Shown one piece after another: positions 22,969 to 34,730 of a stretch of DNA of 64,000 nucleotides. Numbering within the stretch: the first letter of the stretch is position 1; every line of letters begins with the position of its first letter. The DNA comes from Tetmemena sp. SeJ-2015 (lineage: Eukaryota; Ciliophora; Spirotrichea; Sporadotrichida; Oxytrichidae). A model generated the notes under the pieces. That model ran no database searches. It was not told where the DNA came from and worked only from the letters and a program-made list of their open reading frames with translations. Position numbers and translations under genes: made by a program. The DNA is taken from the NCBI GenBank assembly GCA_027382625.1, contig JAJKFJ010021366.1, positions 55,676 to 119,675 on the forward strand. The letters are read 5' to 3'.

Positions 22969-24624
22969 GGAACGGAGGAATTATTTAATTATAAAAAAAA
23001 AATTCTTCCCAAAAAATCGAATAAAAAACCAAAAATGTTTTGATAAAATTTTTAACTTCAAAAAAGCCTAATTTATCTATTCATTAAATCTTTGTTTTTT
23101 CTAACTTTAACTAAAAAATTTTAATTTTTTTTAAAAAAATTTTAAAAAATTAAAAAATTTTTTTAAAAAAATATTTTATTTTAAGAAATTTCATTTTTAA
23201 AAGTTTTTGGTTTTTTAAAAAAAATTTTAAATTTTGGGTTTTAATTTTTTAAAAAAAAATTTAAGATTTTAATTTTTAAAATTTAAATTGAAATTTTAAA
23301 AAAAATTTTTCGGCATAACATTAAAATTTTTTAGTAAAATTTAGATTTTTTTTTTAAATTTTTAAAAAATTTAAAACTTAAAAAAAATTTTGGGGGAAAT
23401 TTAAATTTTAAAGAAATATATTATCTCCCAAAATTAGCAATTAGCCAATTAAAAAAATTAGTTTTTAAAAATTTTTAAAAATTTTTTTTTTATTAACTAA
23501 AAAATTATTATCCCAAAAAAAAATTTTTTTTTAAATTTAAAAAGGGGGTTAATTTCTTAAAACTTAATTTTATTTTAAAATTTTTTAAACCCTTTTAAAA
23601 AAACATTTTTTTCTGAAAATTTTTATTTTATTATTTTATAAAGAAATAAAATATAATTCTTATTTGAATGTAAGATTTAAATTATTAAACTAAAAGAAAT
23701 ATTTACTAACTATAAACATTAAAATATACAGTTTAAATATAAAAGAAAAACACTTATAATTGATGAATAGTTGGTCCATAAATTTATAATATAGTATAGT
23801 ATAGAATTTATAGAAGCGAGATAAGATGAGCGCGAGTCGATCATATTCAAATTACCGGTTTTCAAAAATTTTATGTGTTTTATACTCTGTATTTGAGCTT
23901 TCCCACAAAAAAGTTGCAAGGATAAAAATTCTTAAAACTCTATACTCTATTAAGTATTATATTTTTAAATTAAAGAAATAAGCCCTTTCAACTTTACTGA
24001 CCTTTTCCATTTTATTTAAAGAAATATTTATTAAATTTTAAATTTTAAATTCTCAGCTTATTATTGCTATTTAATTTTACTTTTTGTATATAAATTGATT
24101 TAATTGATTTTATCTTGTCGAGGTGCTCTAAAAAGCATAAAAATTCTATTTATTTTCCTTCTTAAAAATTATTTTTCTATTTTATTAAAAGATGCTGATT
24201 TGTAAGAATTTGAATTTAAAATTGATTTAATAAGTGTGCTGAATGATAAAAGAGTGATAAAACAGTCTTTCATCAAACTAAAAATATCTTGCAATTTCAT
24301 TTTTAAAATGAGGAATTTGCAATTAAATATTTTACTATAAAATAACAAGGAAAAATTTAAATAAACAAATGAAAGATAATTTTTATAAATTCAGTCTTGA
24401 ATCATTTTCTAATTTTATAGAAATGATTTATGAACTCACTTTTTATCATTAATTATCAACTGATATTTGAAAATTTTATGGTATATTTTTATCCTCTTTA
24501 AAATTATTGTTTTATTTGGGAAAAAGTTATTCTAAAAACTATTTAGCATTTTAAAATTAGTAGCTTTTATCTAATTGAAAATTATTTAGATGCAATTAGA
24601 TCACAACATTGAGATCTATCAACC
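22969..24624. other. Spacer between P2 and P3 with a smeared tract
   Basis: About 23000-23620 consists of runs of A and T with scattered CCC or GGG and is probably unresolved consensus; the P2 signal-peptide segment may be buried in it. From 23640 to 24290 it is a clear copy of 13570-14270. The open frame at 23719-23919 overlaps that repeat and is not conserved as protein. Confidence 0.5.
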
Positions 24625-27600
24625 TCATATAGCAATGCCGCCAGCAATCTTTATAAAATTTGCAAAGAGAAGTCCGCCATAAAGATAAGTATTGATATAG
24701 TCAAAGGTGATAATCAAAGATAACATATAAAAATAGCTAAATGTGAGTGCGTATTTAATTTTCAATAACTATGGCAAGGAATTATATTTAAATAGATATA
24801 TTTTCAAAATCTCAGAATATTAAGAGTAAAAAATTATATCAAGTCAAAAATTAAGCAAATTTCCTCTATAAGAGAATCATGAGCAATTAAATATTCAAAT
24901 CATTAATCTTTCACCAAAAAACCCAAAAAATTAAATTTAAAATTTAAAAATAAAAATATGAATTTTTTTAAAATTTTTTTTTTTTGGAATCTTTAATAAA
25001 AAAAATAATCTTAAACATTTAAAACCAAAAGTAAAAAAGTAAAAAAATAAAATAAAATAATTTCCCAAAAACCCCAGGGAAAACAAAAATATTTAAAGCA
25101 AACTAATAAAATATAATTTGAAATGAAAATTTTTTTTAAAATTTTTAAAAAAATTTTATAATTTTTTAAGAGAAAAAAAGTATAAAAGAAAAGACTTCCA
25201 GTAAAAATAAATAGGGTTAACCCTTTAGTTATAAACTGGAAGAGGCATTTTCCTTGTCGGGCCCCTTTTTCTAAAAAAAAATTTTTAATAATTAACAGAA
25301 AAAATCAAAAATTTCCCCCAATAAAAATCAAAACTTTAAAATTTTTTATTTAAATTTTTTCTTTTCAAAAATAATTTAATGATAAACTTTAAAATTTTTA
25401 AAAAATTTAAATTTAAAAATTTAAAATATTAGAAGTTATTATTTCCTCAAACTTATCTCGAAATTTTTATCTCTTAATGAATGATCTAAGTTCTATAAAA
25501 TTATTTTTAAAATTTTTGGATTAAAGAAAAACTATCTTTACTCAAACTAAAAAAAATTATAATCTTGATCTAAAATTTTTCTACATAATAAGGAAAATAT
25601 GAGTCTCTGTATCAGAAATAGAACCTAGAAATAATGATTTTTAGTGTATTTAGGCTCGATTTATAGATTTTATTTTTTAAAAACTGAGGAGAAAATATTA
25701 TAAGTCCACAAATTTTTATTCACTCTACTTATATTGGTAATCTATAAATTTGAAATGAATGTTGGCATAGGCAAACATGTTTGTGAAAAAATAATAGTAA
25801 CTGAAAGCTCTAAGCAGTTCGGTAGCAGATCCAGTAAGTAGTGCTGGCGTATAGTCAACGTCCCAATATCCATTAAAGTAGTCTGAAGTTTACATGAAGT
25901 CCCAAGTAGTTGTATAGCTAGCTGCAACTGGAGTCACAAACATGTCAGCGCTCAGGAAGTCATGTGTCGAGATAGGGTAACTGCCAGTGTCGAAGTATTA
26001 TCTTAAATTCATATTCTATAATCAAAGCAATAAAAATTTGCAAAAATAGGAAATTCATACTAACTTATTTCTCCTCAATTATATAATTATTTAATAACTT
26101 GCTTTTTATATTTATTTTTATTAAAATAAGGATTGAGTATCATTCAGAAAATTCTGAAAAAGTCTAATAAATAAAATAAGATGAATTTAAATGTAATATA
26201 TATGTTTTTGTAATTTAGAATAAAATTAGCGAATCGGCAACTGTGGAAACTTATAAAATGTCTAGGAATTTGATAAGTGTTTAGTTTTGCTCTATGATTA
26301 TGGAGATATAATTAAACACCATCTAGCAGAGATGATATCCAGTGTGGATATTTGAATATCTAGCAGAGATATGCTGAGATTTAACTTACAAAGACCAAGT
26401 ACCATATAACTGTATACTCTCCCTATCTGTATACCATGATTGATATGTGGAAGAAGGAATATCATATTTTTTAATTTTAAGCTTACAATATATTAATTAA
26501 GGTAGCCATAGTGGCCTCCATAATTTCGTATGGATCATATAAATTTGTTTTGTATGATGATAAGTAATTATTTTGTTAAGATCGTAATCATACTCAGCAT
26601 CTTCAGTTCTCTTAATAGTCACAGTGTGAAACAGGCCAGTTGAAATACCTGTAATGTAGATTATACAACAAAAATGCAATTAAGCATTTAAGCAATGGTA
26701 ATTTAAATATTTATAAATTAGCACTTCAGCTTTTCAACCAGACAAAGAAGCCCAGGGTTGTAGTGGCTTCACTATTAAAAGTTGGAACTTGCCACCTTAT
26801 TTAGTAATAAAGACACTCGCTGATGTTCAGCAAGTCAAAAAGGGTCCTTCACCTACCAAAAAACTTCAGTGGAGTGTGAAGCCGGTGATTAAAAATTCTC
26901 AGCGTCCCCCTTACTCTGTAATCTCTAGCAATATGCTGTTAGTTTCTAGCTCATAGCTATTAATTAGCTTCAATGTCTTGCCTCACCCATGAGAGTGATA
27001 TCCTACTTATTAAGCTCACATTTCCCTTTGCAATTTCAACTTTATTAACCCTAAACTCTATGAGAGGGGTGAGGGATTATAATGCTCAAGAACATGGGTC
27101 TCTAGTGAAGGGATACCACAATCCCACTTCCGTTTACGAATTCACACTGATTACTATACTAGATCGTCTCCAGAGATACGAAACTCTAAAGAGGCAGAGA
27201 GTAATCTCCCAATCCAAGCGAAGCCGAATTTGGTGCCAAGACACGGGTCATAGACTTTAACTTTCTAATTAATAATTTACAAAAATTTAAATAATTGATT
27301 CCACCATAGGATCTAATTGGGTCGTCAAGGTATGATGAACTCAAGATCATGTCAGGGTCCAGACTATCAAGCATTAGAAAAAAAGTCAGATATATTTATA
27401 AAATAACTACAAGATATTTAAAGCACGATTTGAGCAAGAGTAGTATCGGACACTTGGCCTGATGAGGAAACTCATATTCTTTTAAATTTAATCTATAACT
27501 TATTTAAATGAAAGAATGAAATTAATTGACATATATCAGATGTTATGTTTTGTTTAAATAAGCATTTATATTATCCGTTCGTCCTCTATTTTTTACATCC

Positions 27601-29312
27601 GGCTAGGAAGCCAGCTTCTACAGTAAGTTCCTACTGTTTTTCGTCTTTTTACTGACTTTTAAAGTTTACTAGTCATATCTGTATTCGATTTTATATTGAA
27701 GGAGAAGTAACGCTCCCTATAATGGAAGGTTTAATAAATCAGTAAAATTACTTTTTTTATTTTTTCTAGCAATGCTACTCTGCCCAGCGCTTACATTAAA
27801 AAATCTTAACAAAGATGACAAGAGCTTCGTCCTCGTTCATCCAAGCCTTACAAAATGAAACTCAAAAAAAATTGAAAAATCGGGGCTGAACTTATGTAAT
27901 CTAAAGAAATTTAACTAATTTATAATATCCTAAGTCAATTTATTATAATTATTCTATAAATTAATAACTCCAAAGGGGTTATCGTCTTGCTTTAAATTTA
28001 GTTATTATTTCTAAAGCAGATTAAGCATCTTTATAAATGTAATAATTATAAGAAAGCAAAATGCTGGATGTCGAGAATGACGATCTCGCCAGGGTTTCTA
28101 TCAATGAAGGACTAGACCTCTTCGAGCACTTGACTCAGAAGGTAGTCTGACAAGAACACATTCAAATCCAAAAATATCTGCATAATTTATATGTTATAAT
28201 ATAATTATAGTATAAAAAGACTTTAGATTATACAAAATAATAGTCAATAAAGTAATTTGATTATAAATCTAATTAAATTACTAAAAAATAAGATTTTAAT
28301 AATTAATATTTAAGAATAAATATAAACAATTTAATCTAAAAGTATTAAATAAAAATATCTATGAGCAATATATTTAATTCATTAATTTCTCTAACTAAAA
28401 TATAAAATGTGTGTGGTTTTAGATTGCTGAGCTTAATTTAAAAATGAATTACAGATTTGAAATAATAATTAAAGAGCATGACGAATTGAGGATACTCAAC
28501 GTAGGACTTGACTCTGAGCTCAAGGTAACGAGCGCCCAATTGAAGCACTTTGGGGATCGTGTACTGCTCACAAAACATAAAGTATTTCACCCGCATATAT
28601 TTATTATATTTACTTTGACTGAGTGCAGAAAGTAGCCTCAAGAATTTTCTTTAGCTTGCGTGAGTTAGGTCTGAAGTGGTCGAAGCCAGTGTAAGATAGA
28701 GAGCTCTTCAGATTATTAAAATGGAAATAAGTGATGTATCAATTATTTTTTTAGATGTCAAGTGCCTCTTAGTTTTGTGGGTACTGCATATTGAATGACC
28801 TGAAAGCCAGCGTTGTGCACTCCTGGAACAGTAAGATTTCTAATTGTGTAGTATGCGAAGTCAGGTATTGTTTCATCTTCCTTCATGACAGTCATCCAAT
28901 GTTTAGTGAGAGACACACCAGGTCCGAAGCCCTGCATGTTTCTAGATTACTGATAAAGTCAATTTAATTGCTTAGACAAAGCCATTTAATTGCATCTAAT
29001 TGATACTTGAAGGAAGAAAATATTTCCTAATTTCCAAAATAAATTTCTTCTTCTTCAACAGGAGTTTCTGGTTCAAATGAATCTTCATCAACATCTTCTT
29101 CGTATTCAAATGCTAATATTAAAATTGTCACAAATCTGGTGGAATCAAAAATATAAGCAGCTGCTAATTATCATCTCAGAACTCTTTGAGGAACGATAGC
29201 TAAGCTTTATTTAGGGAGTTGGTGGTAGTTACTTACGATATTTTTGAGCGAGTACATGGCTCACAAGACCAAGGGTGACGAGGGCCAAAAGTCCAGTTTT
29301 CTTTCCAAACAT
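24625..29312 (-). CDS. P3: secreted PI-PLC X-domain-like protein, IES-interrupted germline gene (subfamily 1)
   Basis: Segments in gene order: exon 29237-29312, intron, coding 29112 to about 29010, about 28753-28955, 28618-28713, 28468-28566, 28062-28162, 27966-27991, 27421-27473, 27279-27373, 26580-26675, 26497-26536, about 25755-26006, and a C-terminal piece with TGA at 24625-24627. Pointers: ATCT, CAGT, AAT, AGCA, GAGTT, TGCTT, ATTTTTGT, GATC, TTAA. Landmarks: signal peptide, KHWMTVMKEDE, VPGVHNAGF, GARYLELRV, GEIVILDIQ, hydrophobic end GGIAI. TAG stands for Gln in EEVQSF where P5 has CAA. Two single-base differences from P4/P5 (extra T near 28800, one base missing near 28755) cancel each other but bracket a TGA, so P3 is either slightly damaged or misread there. 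The second catalytic His is absent (VMLFNV). Confidence 0.75.
24910..25440. other. Smeared low-quality tract in the last P3 IES
   Basis: It consists of runs of A/T with CCCC and GGGCCCC islands and no coding structure. A fragment near 25240 (CATTTTCCTTGTCGGGCCCC) may be a corrupted end of a family II element. Confidence 0.4.
26676..27278. other. P3-specific IES enlargement
   Basis: It is bounded by ATTTTTGT pointers (26668-26675 and 27279-27286). P4, P5 and P6 have only about 15-25 nt here. The insert is GC-richer in parts (26750-27240) and looks like foreign or element-derived sequence; the open frame at 26973-27260 (95 codons, standard code) lies in it and resembles no family I know. Confidence 0.5.
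27570..27900. mobile_element. MITE copy 2 in a P3 IES
   Basis: The left end is ATTATCCGTTCGTCCTC and the right end is the reverse complement-like CGGGGCTGAACTTATGTAAT. It is about 330 bp, non-coding, and lies between the 27966-27991 and 27421-27473 segments. It shares internal motifs (ACAGTAAG, AAGAGCTTCGTCC) with copies 1 and 3. Confidence 0.65.
28062..28162 (-). CDS. P3 segment EIVILDI
   Basis: It encodes VFLSDYLLSQVLEEVQSF, IDRNPGEIVILDIQ. TAG is read as Gln in EVQSF. The counterpart is intact in P5 (44611-44712) and P6 (59220-59321) but cut short in P4. Confidence 0.8.
28468..28566 (-). CDS. P3 segment GARYLELRV
   Basis: It encodes YTIPKVLQLGARYLELRV, KSYVEYPQFVMLFN. In PI-PLC, R-x-x-D/E-x-R at this place is the conserved X-domain strand. 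It is joined through CAGT (28563-28566 and 28618-28621) to the preceding segment, and through AAT (28468-28470 as ATT on the plus strand, and 28160-28162) to the next. Confidence 0.8.
28753..28955 (-). CDS. P3 segment with PGVH motif
   Basis: It encodes NMQGFGPGVSLTKHWMTVMK, PDFAYYTIRNLTVPGVHNAGF, then an AT-rich end matching QYPQNQEAL of P4/P5. The His of PGVH is the expected first catalytic His; the next residue is Asn, not the Asp of bacterial PI-PLC. Confidence 0.75.
29113..29236 (-). other. Spliceosomal intron in P3 (124 nt)
   Basis: It has GTAAGT at the 5' end and TATTAG at the 3' end, with no flanking direct repeat, unlike the IESs. The same intron, same phase and nearly the same length (124, 124, 125 nt), is present in P4 (40749-40872) and P5 (47946-48070). 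Splicing joins AQKY to PFEYEED in P3. Confidence 0.75.
29237..29312 (-). CDS. P3 signal-peptide exon
   Basis: It starts MFGKKTGLLALVTLGLVSH and continues VLAQKY: a basic n-region, a hydrophobic core and an AQ cleavage site. P4 (40873-40948) and P5 (48071-48146) have the same 76-nt exon. It ends at C followed by GTAAGT. Confidence 0.85.
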
Positions 29313-29318
29313 TAGAAG

Positions 29319-29336
29319 GTATTTATTATAAAATTA
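29319..29336 (-). promoter_or_regulatory. Conserved TTTATAATAAATA upstream of the P3 start
   Basis: The sequence TTTTATAATAAATA lies about 10-25 nt before ATG. P4 and P5 have the same motif at the same distance. It is a TATA-like candidate; the similarity could also be simple recent duplication. Confidence 0.3.
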
Positions 29337-30699
29337 CCTCAGAGTTTAACTAATATGCCAGGATCTCTTTCATATACATCTCAAAATTATTTAATATGAG
29401 TCTCAATCGTTAAAATAACAGAATATCACAGGATAATAGTTATACTAAAATGTTCTGCTTACTGCTTACAAGAAGCAACTTAAGATACGCTTCTATTACT
29501 AAAAGTACTAAACTATCTAAATTCACGAATGCCACCTTTGAGCTTTTATTTTATTTAAATTAGACAAGTCTCTGAGCCATAAAAGCTCTACCGCTTAGTA
29601 CCTGAATAATTAAGTGGTGTTGCTATATTCATTGTTTGAATTTATCCCCTCAGTATTCCCTAATATTTTCTAACTCCAGAAATATTAAACCAACTAATAA
29701 GTTAGTTTTTCATCAGCCCTTCAAAAATTAGTAAAAGTTTAATAATTTATTTTAAAGTGCATATTTTAAAGTCTGAGCGACTAATTTGGAAACGCTAACT
29801 TCAAATCAAACTGGAGAATTTAAAATTGGGTTATGTCTGGTTATTAAATGAAAGTTTTATATGTCAGATTGAAAAAGGATTCTTCTTAGGAAGAAATATA
29901 TTTGAGTTGTGATAATTAGATATAGCAGGTTTATTATATAATTTGATTATTTAAGGAGTGAGAAAATAGATTCCTATAATATAAGTTTAAAACCAAAGTG
30001 ATTTAATTCATTATTAGCGTCTCAGTTTTAAATATTTAACATAATTAATTTGAGTGAGAATTGGCACTTTAAGAATAAATCCACAATGAATTGTCACTAC
30101 ATTCATATTTATTTTCTCATATTACACGCGTCCTCTCTTGAACAAAATTTAAATTGCAAAAATATTTACCGTAGAAATAAATTCGCTTTAATAATCCCCA
30201 CATAGTAGTAAAAACAATTTCATATAAAATTATCACTAATCGCTTTAATGAGTTATTATAAAATATTACTTAGCCTCGACTACCTATAAATAATTAAAGG
30301 CAATTTTTGATTTTTAATTCTCCTATGCCAGATTTATTCAATTAAAAATAATAGGTGCAAATTTGTAATCACTTAGAAAATTATATAAATAACTCTGAAA
30401 CATCCCTGAAATGAAAAAGATAAGTTTTATATATTAATGAAGAGGATTCATAATAAAAACTCATTTTTAAAAACTATTTAATATTTTGACAAAAAGGTTT
30501 CGCTCATTTTAAATTCTAGGTTAAATTTAATGATTTATGAAAAAAATATAATTATATTTTTTAAAAATAATTTAACGAAATATTCACTTCCACTAATATT
30601 TAGTTTAAATATTAAAAGTTTTCAGATAATATTATACCTCAGAATCTAAAAGAAAATAATTGTGAAATACAAGCCCTTCTGCTCTTATCTTTCTACTTC

Positions 30700-31165
30700 T
30701 AATTAAAACCTCTTTATGAACGTTAATTTTTAAAAAGAATGGCTGCTCCTGACGCTCTCTAACTCCATCAGCAAAAAAGAAGCAATTTGAATCTAGCACA
30801 GGAGCTCAACCCAGCCAGTCTGATCTAAACGACTCCTGCAAGCCAAGCAGCCAGCTATCGAGGAAGACCTCAACTCAGTCAGCGACTCGACCCTCTCACT
30901 GACCTTGGATGAAGTCGCTCAGACTTGCTGAGGATGAGAGCGAAAATGGTTGAGGGAGTTCGGAGCTTCAAATCCCATGCCGACTGAGTTGAGGTCTTCC
31001 TCGATAGCTGGCTGCTTGGCTTGCAGGAGTCGTGTAGATCAGACTGGCTGGGTTGAGCTCCTGTGCTAGATTTAAACTGCTTCTTTTTTGCTGATGGAGT
31101 TGGAGAGCGTCAGGAGCAGCCAATCTTTTTTAAAAAATTATTGTTCATAAAGAGGTTTTAAATAG
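30700..31165. repeat. Long inverted repeat (hairpin), about 180-bp arms
   Basis: Arms 30700-30882 and 30980-31165 pair almost perfectly, including GGCTGCTCCTGACGCTCTC and CCAGCCAGTCTGATCTA, around a loop of about 100 nt. GC content is much higher than in the flanks. No coding frame is supported. Confidence 0.75.
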
Positions 31166-31684
31166 AAGTAGAAAGATAAGAGCACAAGAATAGCTTGTAT
31201 TTCATAATTATTTCCTTTAGATTCTCAGGTATAATTATTCACATTGATTTTTTAAAAGAACAATATAAAAGCTATAATAATGTTTTACATATCTTTCTTA
31301 TTAATTCTGAAGTCTGCAATTTTATAATTTTTAAACTCATTAAATGTGAACTTATAAAATCTTTGTCATTAGCATTTTCTGCTTAATATTTTGCTTCAGA
31401 CTTCTTAGCAATACCCCTTCTTTGCTGATATCTAATATCATAATTGTAGTGGAACAAAAATTTATTTTATTATGAAATAGCTTTCTAATAACTCCCTAAC
31501 CATAATCTATGAATTCAAAAGGCAAAAATTTTAAATATAGGTTGAATATGATTACATGATAGTGGATTGGTTTAAGTTAGAAATACAGTGGTTTGAGTCC
31601 TTGTTCTGTGATTTATATTATATTACGCTTTATATATAGAGTTAATTTAAATGTCTACTGTACTACTTAATCTACTACAACATC

Positions 31685-31930
31685 ATCAACAACTAAAAAC
31701 CCAACTTGAAAGTGACCTCAGAAGATGCAAGTGCCTAGGTTAAGCAAGGCATCCCTCCCGATCAACAGAGACTCATCTTCGCTGGCAAGCTCAAAGTGTT
31801 ACAAAAGTATGCTTGGATTTGCGTACTTTTGAAAAGCATTCGTAAAGAGATTAACATCATGCGCAAGCAAATACCTCGCTGGCTACAACATCAAGAAGGA
31901 GTCTGCTCTCACCCACAACAACCAACCCTC
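31685..31930 (+). pseudogene. Ubiquitin-like fragment in the germline spacer
   Basis: One frame reads LKVTSEDASAQVK then QGIPPDQQRLIFAGK (about 31705-31790, one TAG as Gln), the core of ubiquitin. After about 75 nt of unrelated sequence, 31870-31915 reads YLAGYNIKKESAL, matching ubiquitin DYNIQKESTL. The segment for LEDGRT is replaced and the C-terminal LRGG is not seen. It may be a decayed ubiquitin copy, or two germline segments of a ubiquitin-like gene separated by an IES (31795-31868); no clear pointer was found. Confidence 0.65.
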
Positions 31931-32374
31931 TTCAACACGGAGAAAAAACTAAAAGTTAGACTAAGGCACTATTCGATGGCTATCTTGCACTAAACTGGTA
32001 GAAGCTCGCTCCCTCATTAATTTAAAATGCATAATCAATTAAAAATATCTCTAATTTAATATATATAACTTTTTTGAGAACTCTATCTTTATTAGGTATT
32101 GCCAATCCTCGATCATGTAATCATATTCACCCTATATTAATGTATTATTTTATCTCAAATTCTCTTTTAAACTTTAACTATAAAATAAGGGTTTCCATCT
32201 CATCAACGGACTTTTCATATTTAATTTTTTTTAGAATTAACTTAATTATCTCCTATATTCTCAATCTTAAAAATAAGCTACTTCATAAGATTGTACTTTT
32301 ATTTTATTTATGCTTTTACAACCTCTAAATCAATTCAAGATATAGTCAGAATTTTAATTAAAATTGATGATTGA

Positions 32375-32660
32375 TTTAAATAATAAATGGAGAGTTGCAA
32401 CTTCGTGGCAGTTGAAATTAATGATTCACCCCCTGATCTGTAGGTTGTTCGATAGCTTATCAAAATTTAATATGAGTTTCTTCTTTCATCATCTCCTCTG
32501 CACCTCTCAGTAGCGAGATATGATGCGCGCATTCTACTTATCCTCAAATCTTTAGATAACTTAAACTTGTGTCGTCTAAAACTCTGTATTGAGCGATCCC
32601 ACACAAAAGTTGCAAGAATATAAAATTCTTAGAATTCCACGCTGAATCGAATGGTCTTAT
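32375..32660 (+). repeat. Dispersed repeat V, copy
   Basis: It has landmarks GGAGAGTTGCAACTTCGTGG, GATTCACCCCCTGATCTG and AGTTGCAAGAATATAAAATTC. It is the most complete plus-strand copy; a minus-strand copy is at 51600-52015. Confidence 0.6.
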
Positions 32661-33049
32661 AATTATTTAAATTGGGCACACTTCAACTGCCTAGATAATT
32701 TGCCATTTTAATTTAAATTCTAATTTAATTCTCTTTTCTATTAAATTCTAAGCTATAATCTAAATCTATTGCTTTATTAAAATTAATTTAAACTATTTTT
32801 TATCTTCCTTTATAATAAAATTTATTGCCATGATCATTATAGAGAGAGAAAGAATATGAAATTTAAATTTTATCGAATTAAACGCAAAAGAAAGATAAAA
32901 GACTCGTAAAGACTCCTTATCGAGGCAAGTCCATCTTGCAATTTAAGTTTAAAAAAAATTAAATTGAATTTTAAATTATCATAATAAAAAAGAAATAATT
33001 TTTTACGCTGTGAGATTAGGATAGGACATTAAATTAAAATCGGTGATTG

Positions 33050-33770
33050 TTTAAAATAATATATGGGGAGTTGCTACTTCGTGGCAGTAGACATCACAGA
33101 TTCACCCCCTGATCTGCAGCTTTTTCGAGAGCTCATTAAAAATTAATATGAGTTTCTTCTTTAATATAGCTGAAAATTTAATAAAAAAAGAGAATTAAAT
33201 GAGATATTAAATTAAAATGGAATAAATCAGTGCAGTTGAAGGTTCCAATTTAATAATTATAAACCTTCAAATTCAGCATGAAATTCTAAAAGTTTATATA
33301 ACTTTTTGGGGAAAACATTCATTCAAGATTTAAGCGACACAAGTTTTAATCAAAAATATTAAATGGAAGAATGCCACATCAATTTTGCGTGGGGGCCTAC
33401 CGGATGTTATAAAAAAATTATTAAATTTTGAGTTTCTCTATCGAACAACTCTCAAGGGTAATTTGTATTTCAAATAAACCTTTTTGCAACTCTACATTTA
33501 TTATTTTAACCAATCACCGATTTTAATTAAAATTCCTACTATAATTGACAGCACCTCTCATAGCGAGTTAAGATGTGCCTAGTCAAGTTCTTCCTTTATT
33601 TAATTATTATAAAAAGCTTGTGTCGATTATAAAGCGCTCCCACTCAAAAGTTGCAAGGATAAAAATTCATAGAATTCCATTCAGTATTGAATGGTTTATT
33701 AATTATTTAAATCTGAATACTTCAACTGTCTCTCTCCCATTTAAAGATAATAACTAATTGTCTATTTAAT
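33050..33770. repeat. Rearranged cluster of dispersed repeat V
   Basis: A plus-strand start (33050-33165), an inverted body (33170-33530) and a further plus-strand end (33550-33770) are joined, suggesting nested or inverted insertion. The open frame at 33575-33757 lies in repeat sequence. Confidence 0.5.
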
Positions 33771-34134
33771 TAAAATCTCAGCTATATTAAATATTGAATA
33801 AAAATCATCTTCATTTGCAATTTTATACTGAATTCACCTCTCAATATTCTAATACTTCTAGTATTCATTAACAAGATATTTGATTTATTTTTTATTGTGA
33901 AATTGAGCAGGATAAATTTTACTTTATAATTAGAATCCAGAATTAAAATAAATAAAAGTTTGAAATATTAATGAAACTTGTAGTATCAGTCTAAAATAAT
34001 ATTTTCCATGATCATGAGCTTATTCAATCATTCTTGATAAAATTAAAATATACAATTTTGTAAGATTATCCAAAGCTCTGCTCTATAGAAAATTTTATTG
34101 AGAGTTTTTTGTTTAACATTTTAGGTCAAATAAG

Positions 34135-34730
34135 AATTGTTGATTGACGACTGCTAAATCTAAAAAATAAATTAATTTTAATTTTTTTTAGCGTGAGCAC
34201 CAGTCCTTGACTGTTTTTTAAGAAATGAGGATTTAAATGACTTACTAAAATTTTGGGTTTTTCCCTTTGTTTACGCGGAAAATTTAGTACTTGTTTATTT
34301 ATTTGGCTTGCTTGTTTTTGTTTATTTAATTTTTATGTCTTGTTAATACTAGTGAGAGAAGTCATTTGCAATATCTCCAGTTTGACTGAATATATGAGTG
34401 GTTTAAATATTCTATAAGTTGAAAGAAGGAGCTGTTTTGTTTTGCACTAGCAGTGGGAGTGCACGTTGTATCTGACTAGCTTGAGTTTTAGTTATAAATT
34501 TAAAGTATCTTTAATAACTTTTTTTTTTTATTTAATGTCTGCTTGTCCTCCTAAGATGGTCACGAAGAAAATGCAGTAGTTGAAGTTGTTTTGGTAAAGA
34601 CCACAGAGGGAACTCCTAGAGAGCTTAACCTCCTCTTCCATTTTATTATTATTTTTTAAAAATTTAAATAGTTAAAACAGTCAAGGACTCACACTAAAAA
34701 ACATTCATTCATTTATAGCAGTCGCCAAAC
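34135..34730. mobile_element. TIR element of about 600 bp downstream of P4
   Basis: The left end has GACGACTGCTAAAT and GTGAGCACCAGTCCTTGACTG; the right end has the inverted CAGTCAAGGACTCACACTAA and TAGCAGTCGCC. Inside, from ATG at 34535, a frame MSACPPKMVTKKMQ followed by TAG/TAA codons (read as Gln) runs toward 34670; too little to name. Confidence 0.55.

Larger units (their letters stand above)
29313..31650. other. Spacer upstream of P3
   Basis: It is AT-rich. Apart from the hairpin at 30700-31165 no gene or RNA was recognised. Just upstream of the P3, P4 and P5 start codons a TTTATAATAAATA-like sequence recurs within 25 nt of ATG and could be a promoter or leader element. Confidence 0.4.

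Noticed and set aside
26973..27260. 95-codon open frame
   Set aside because: It lies inside the P3-specific IES, has no homolog known to me and no conserved counterpart; kept only as part of the IES entry.
28444..28635. Plus-strand 63-codon open frame
   Set aside because: It is the antisense shadow of the P3 segment coding GARYLELRV.
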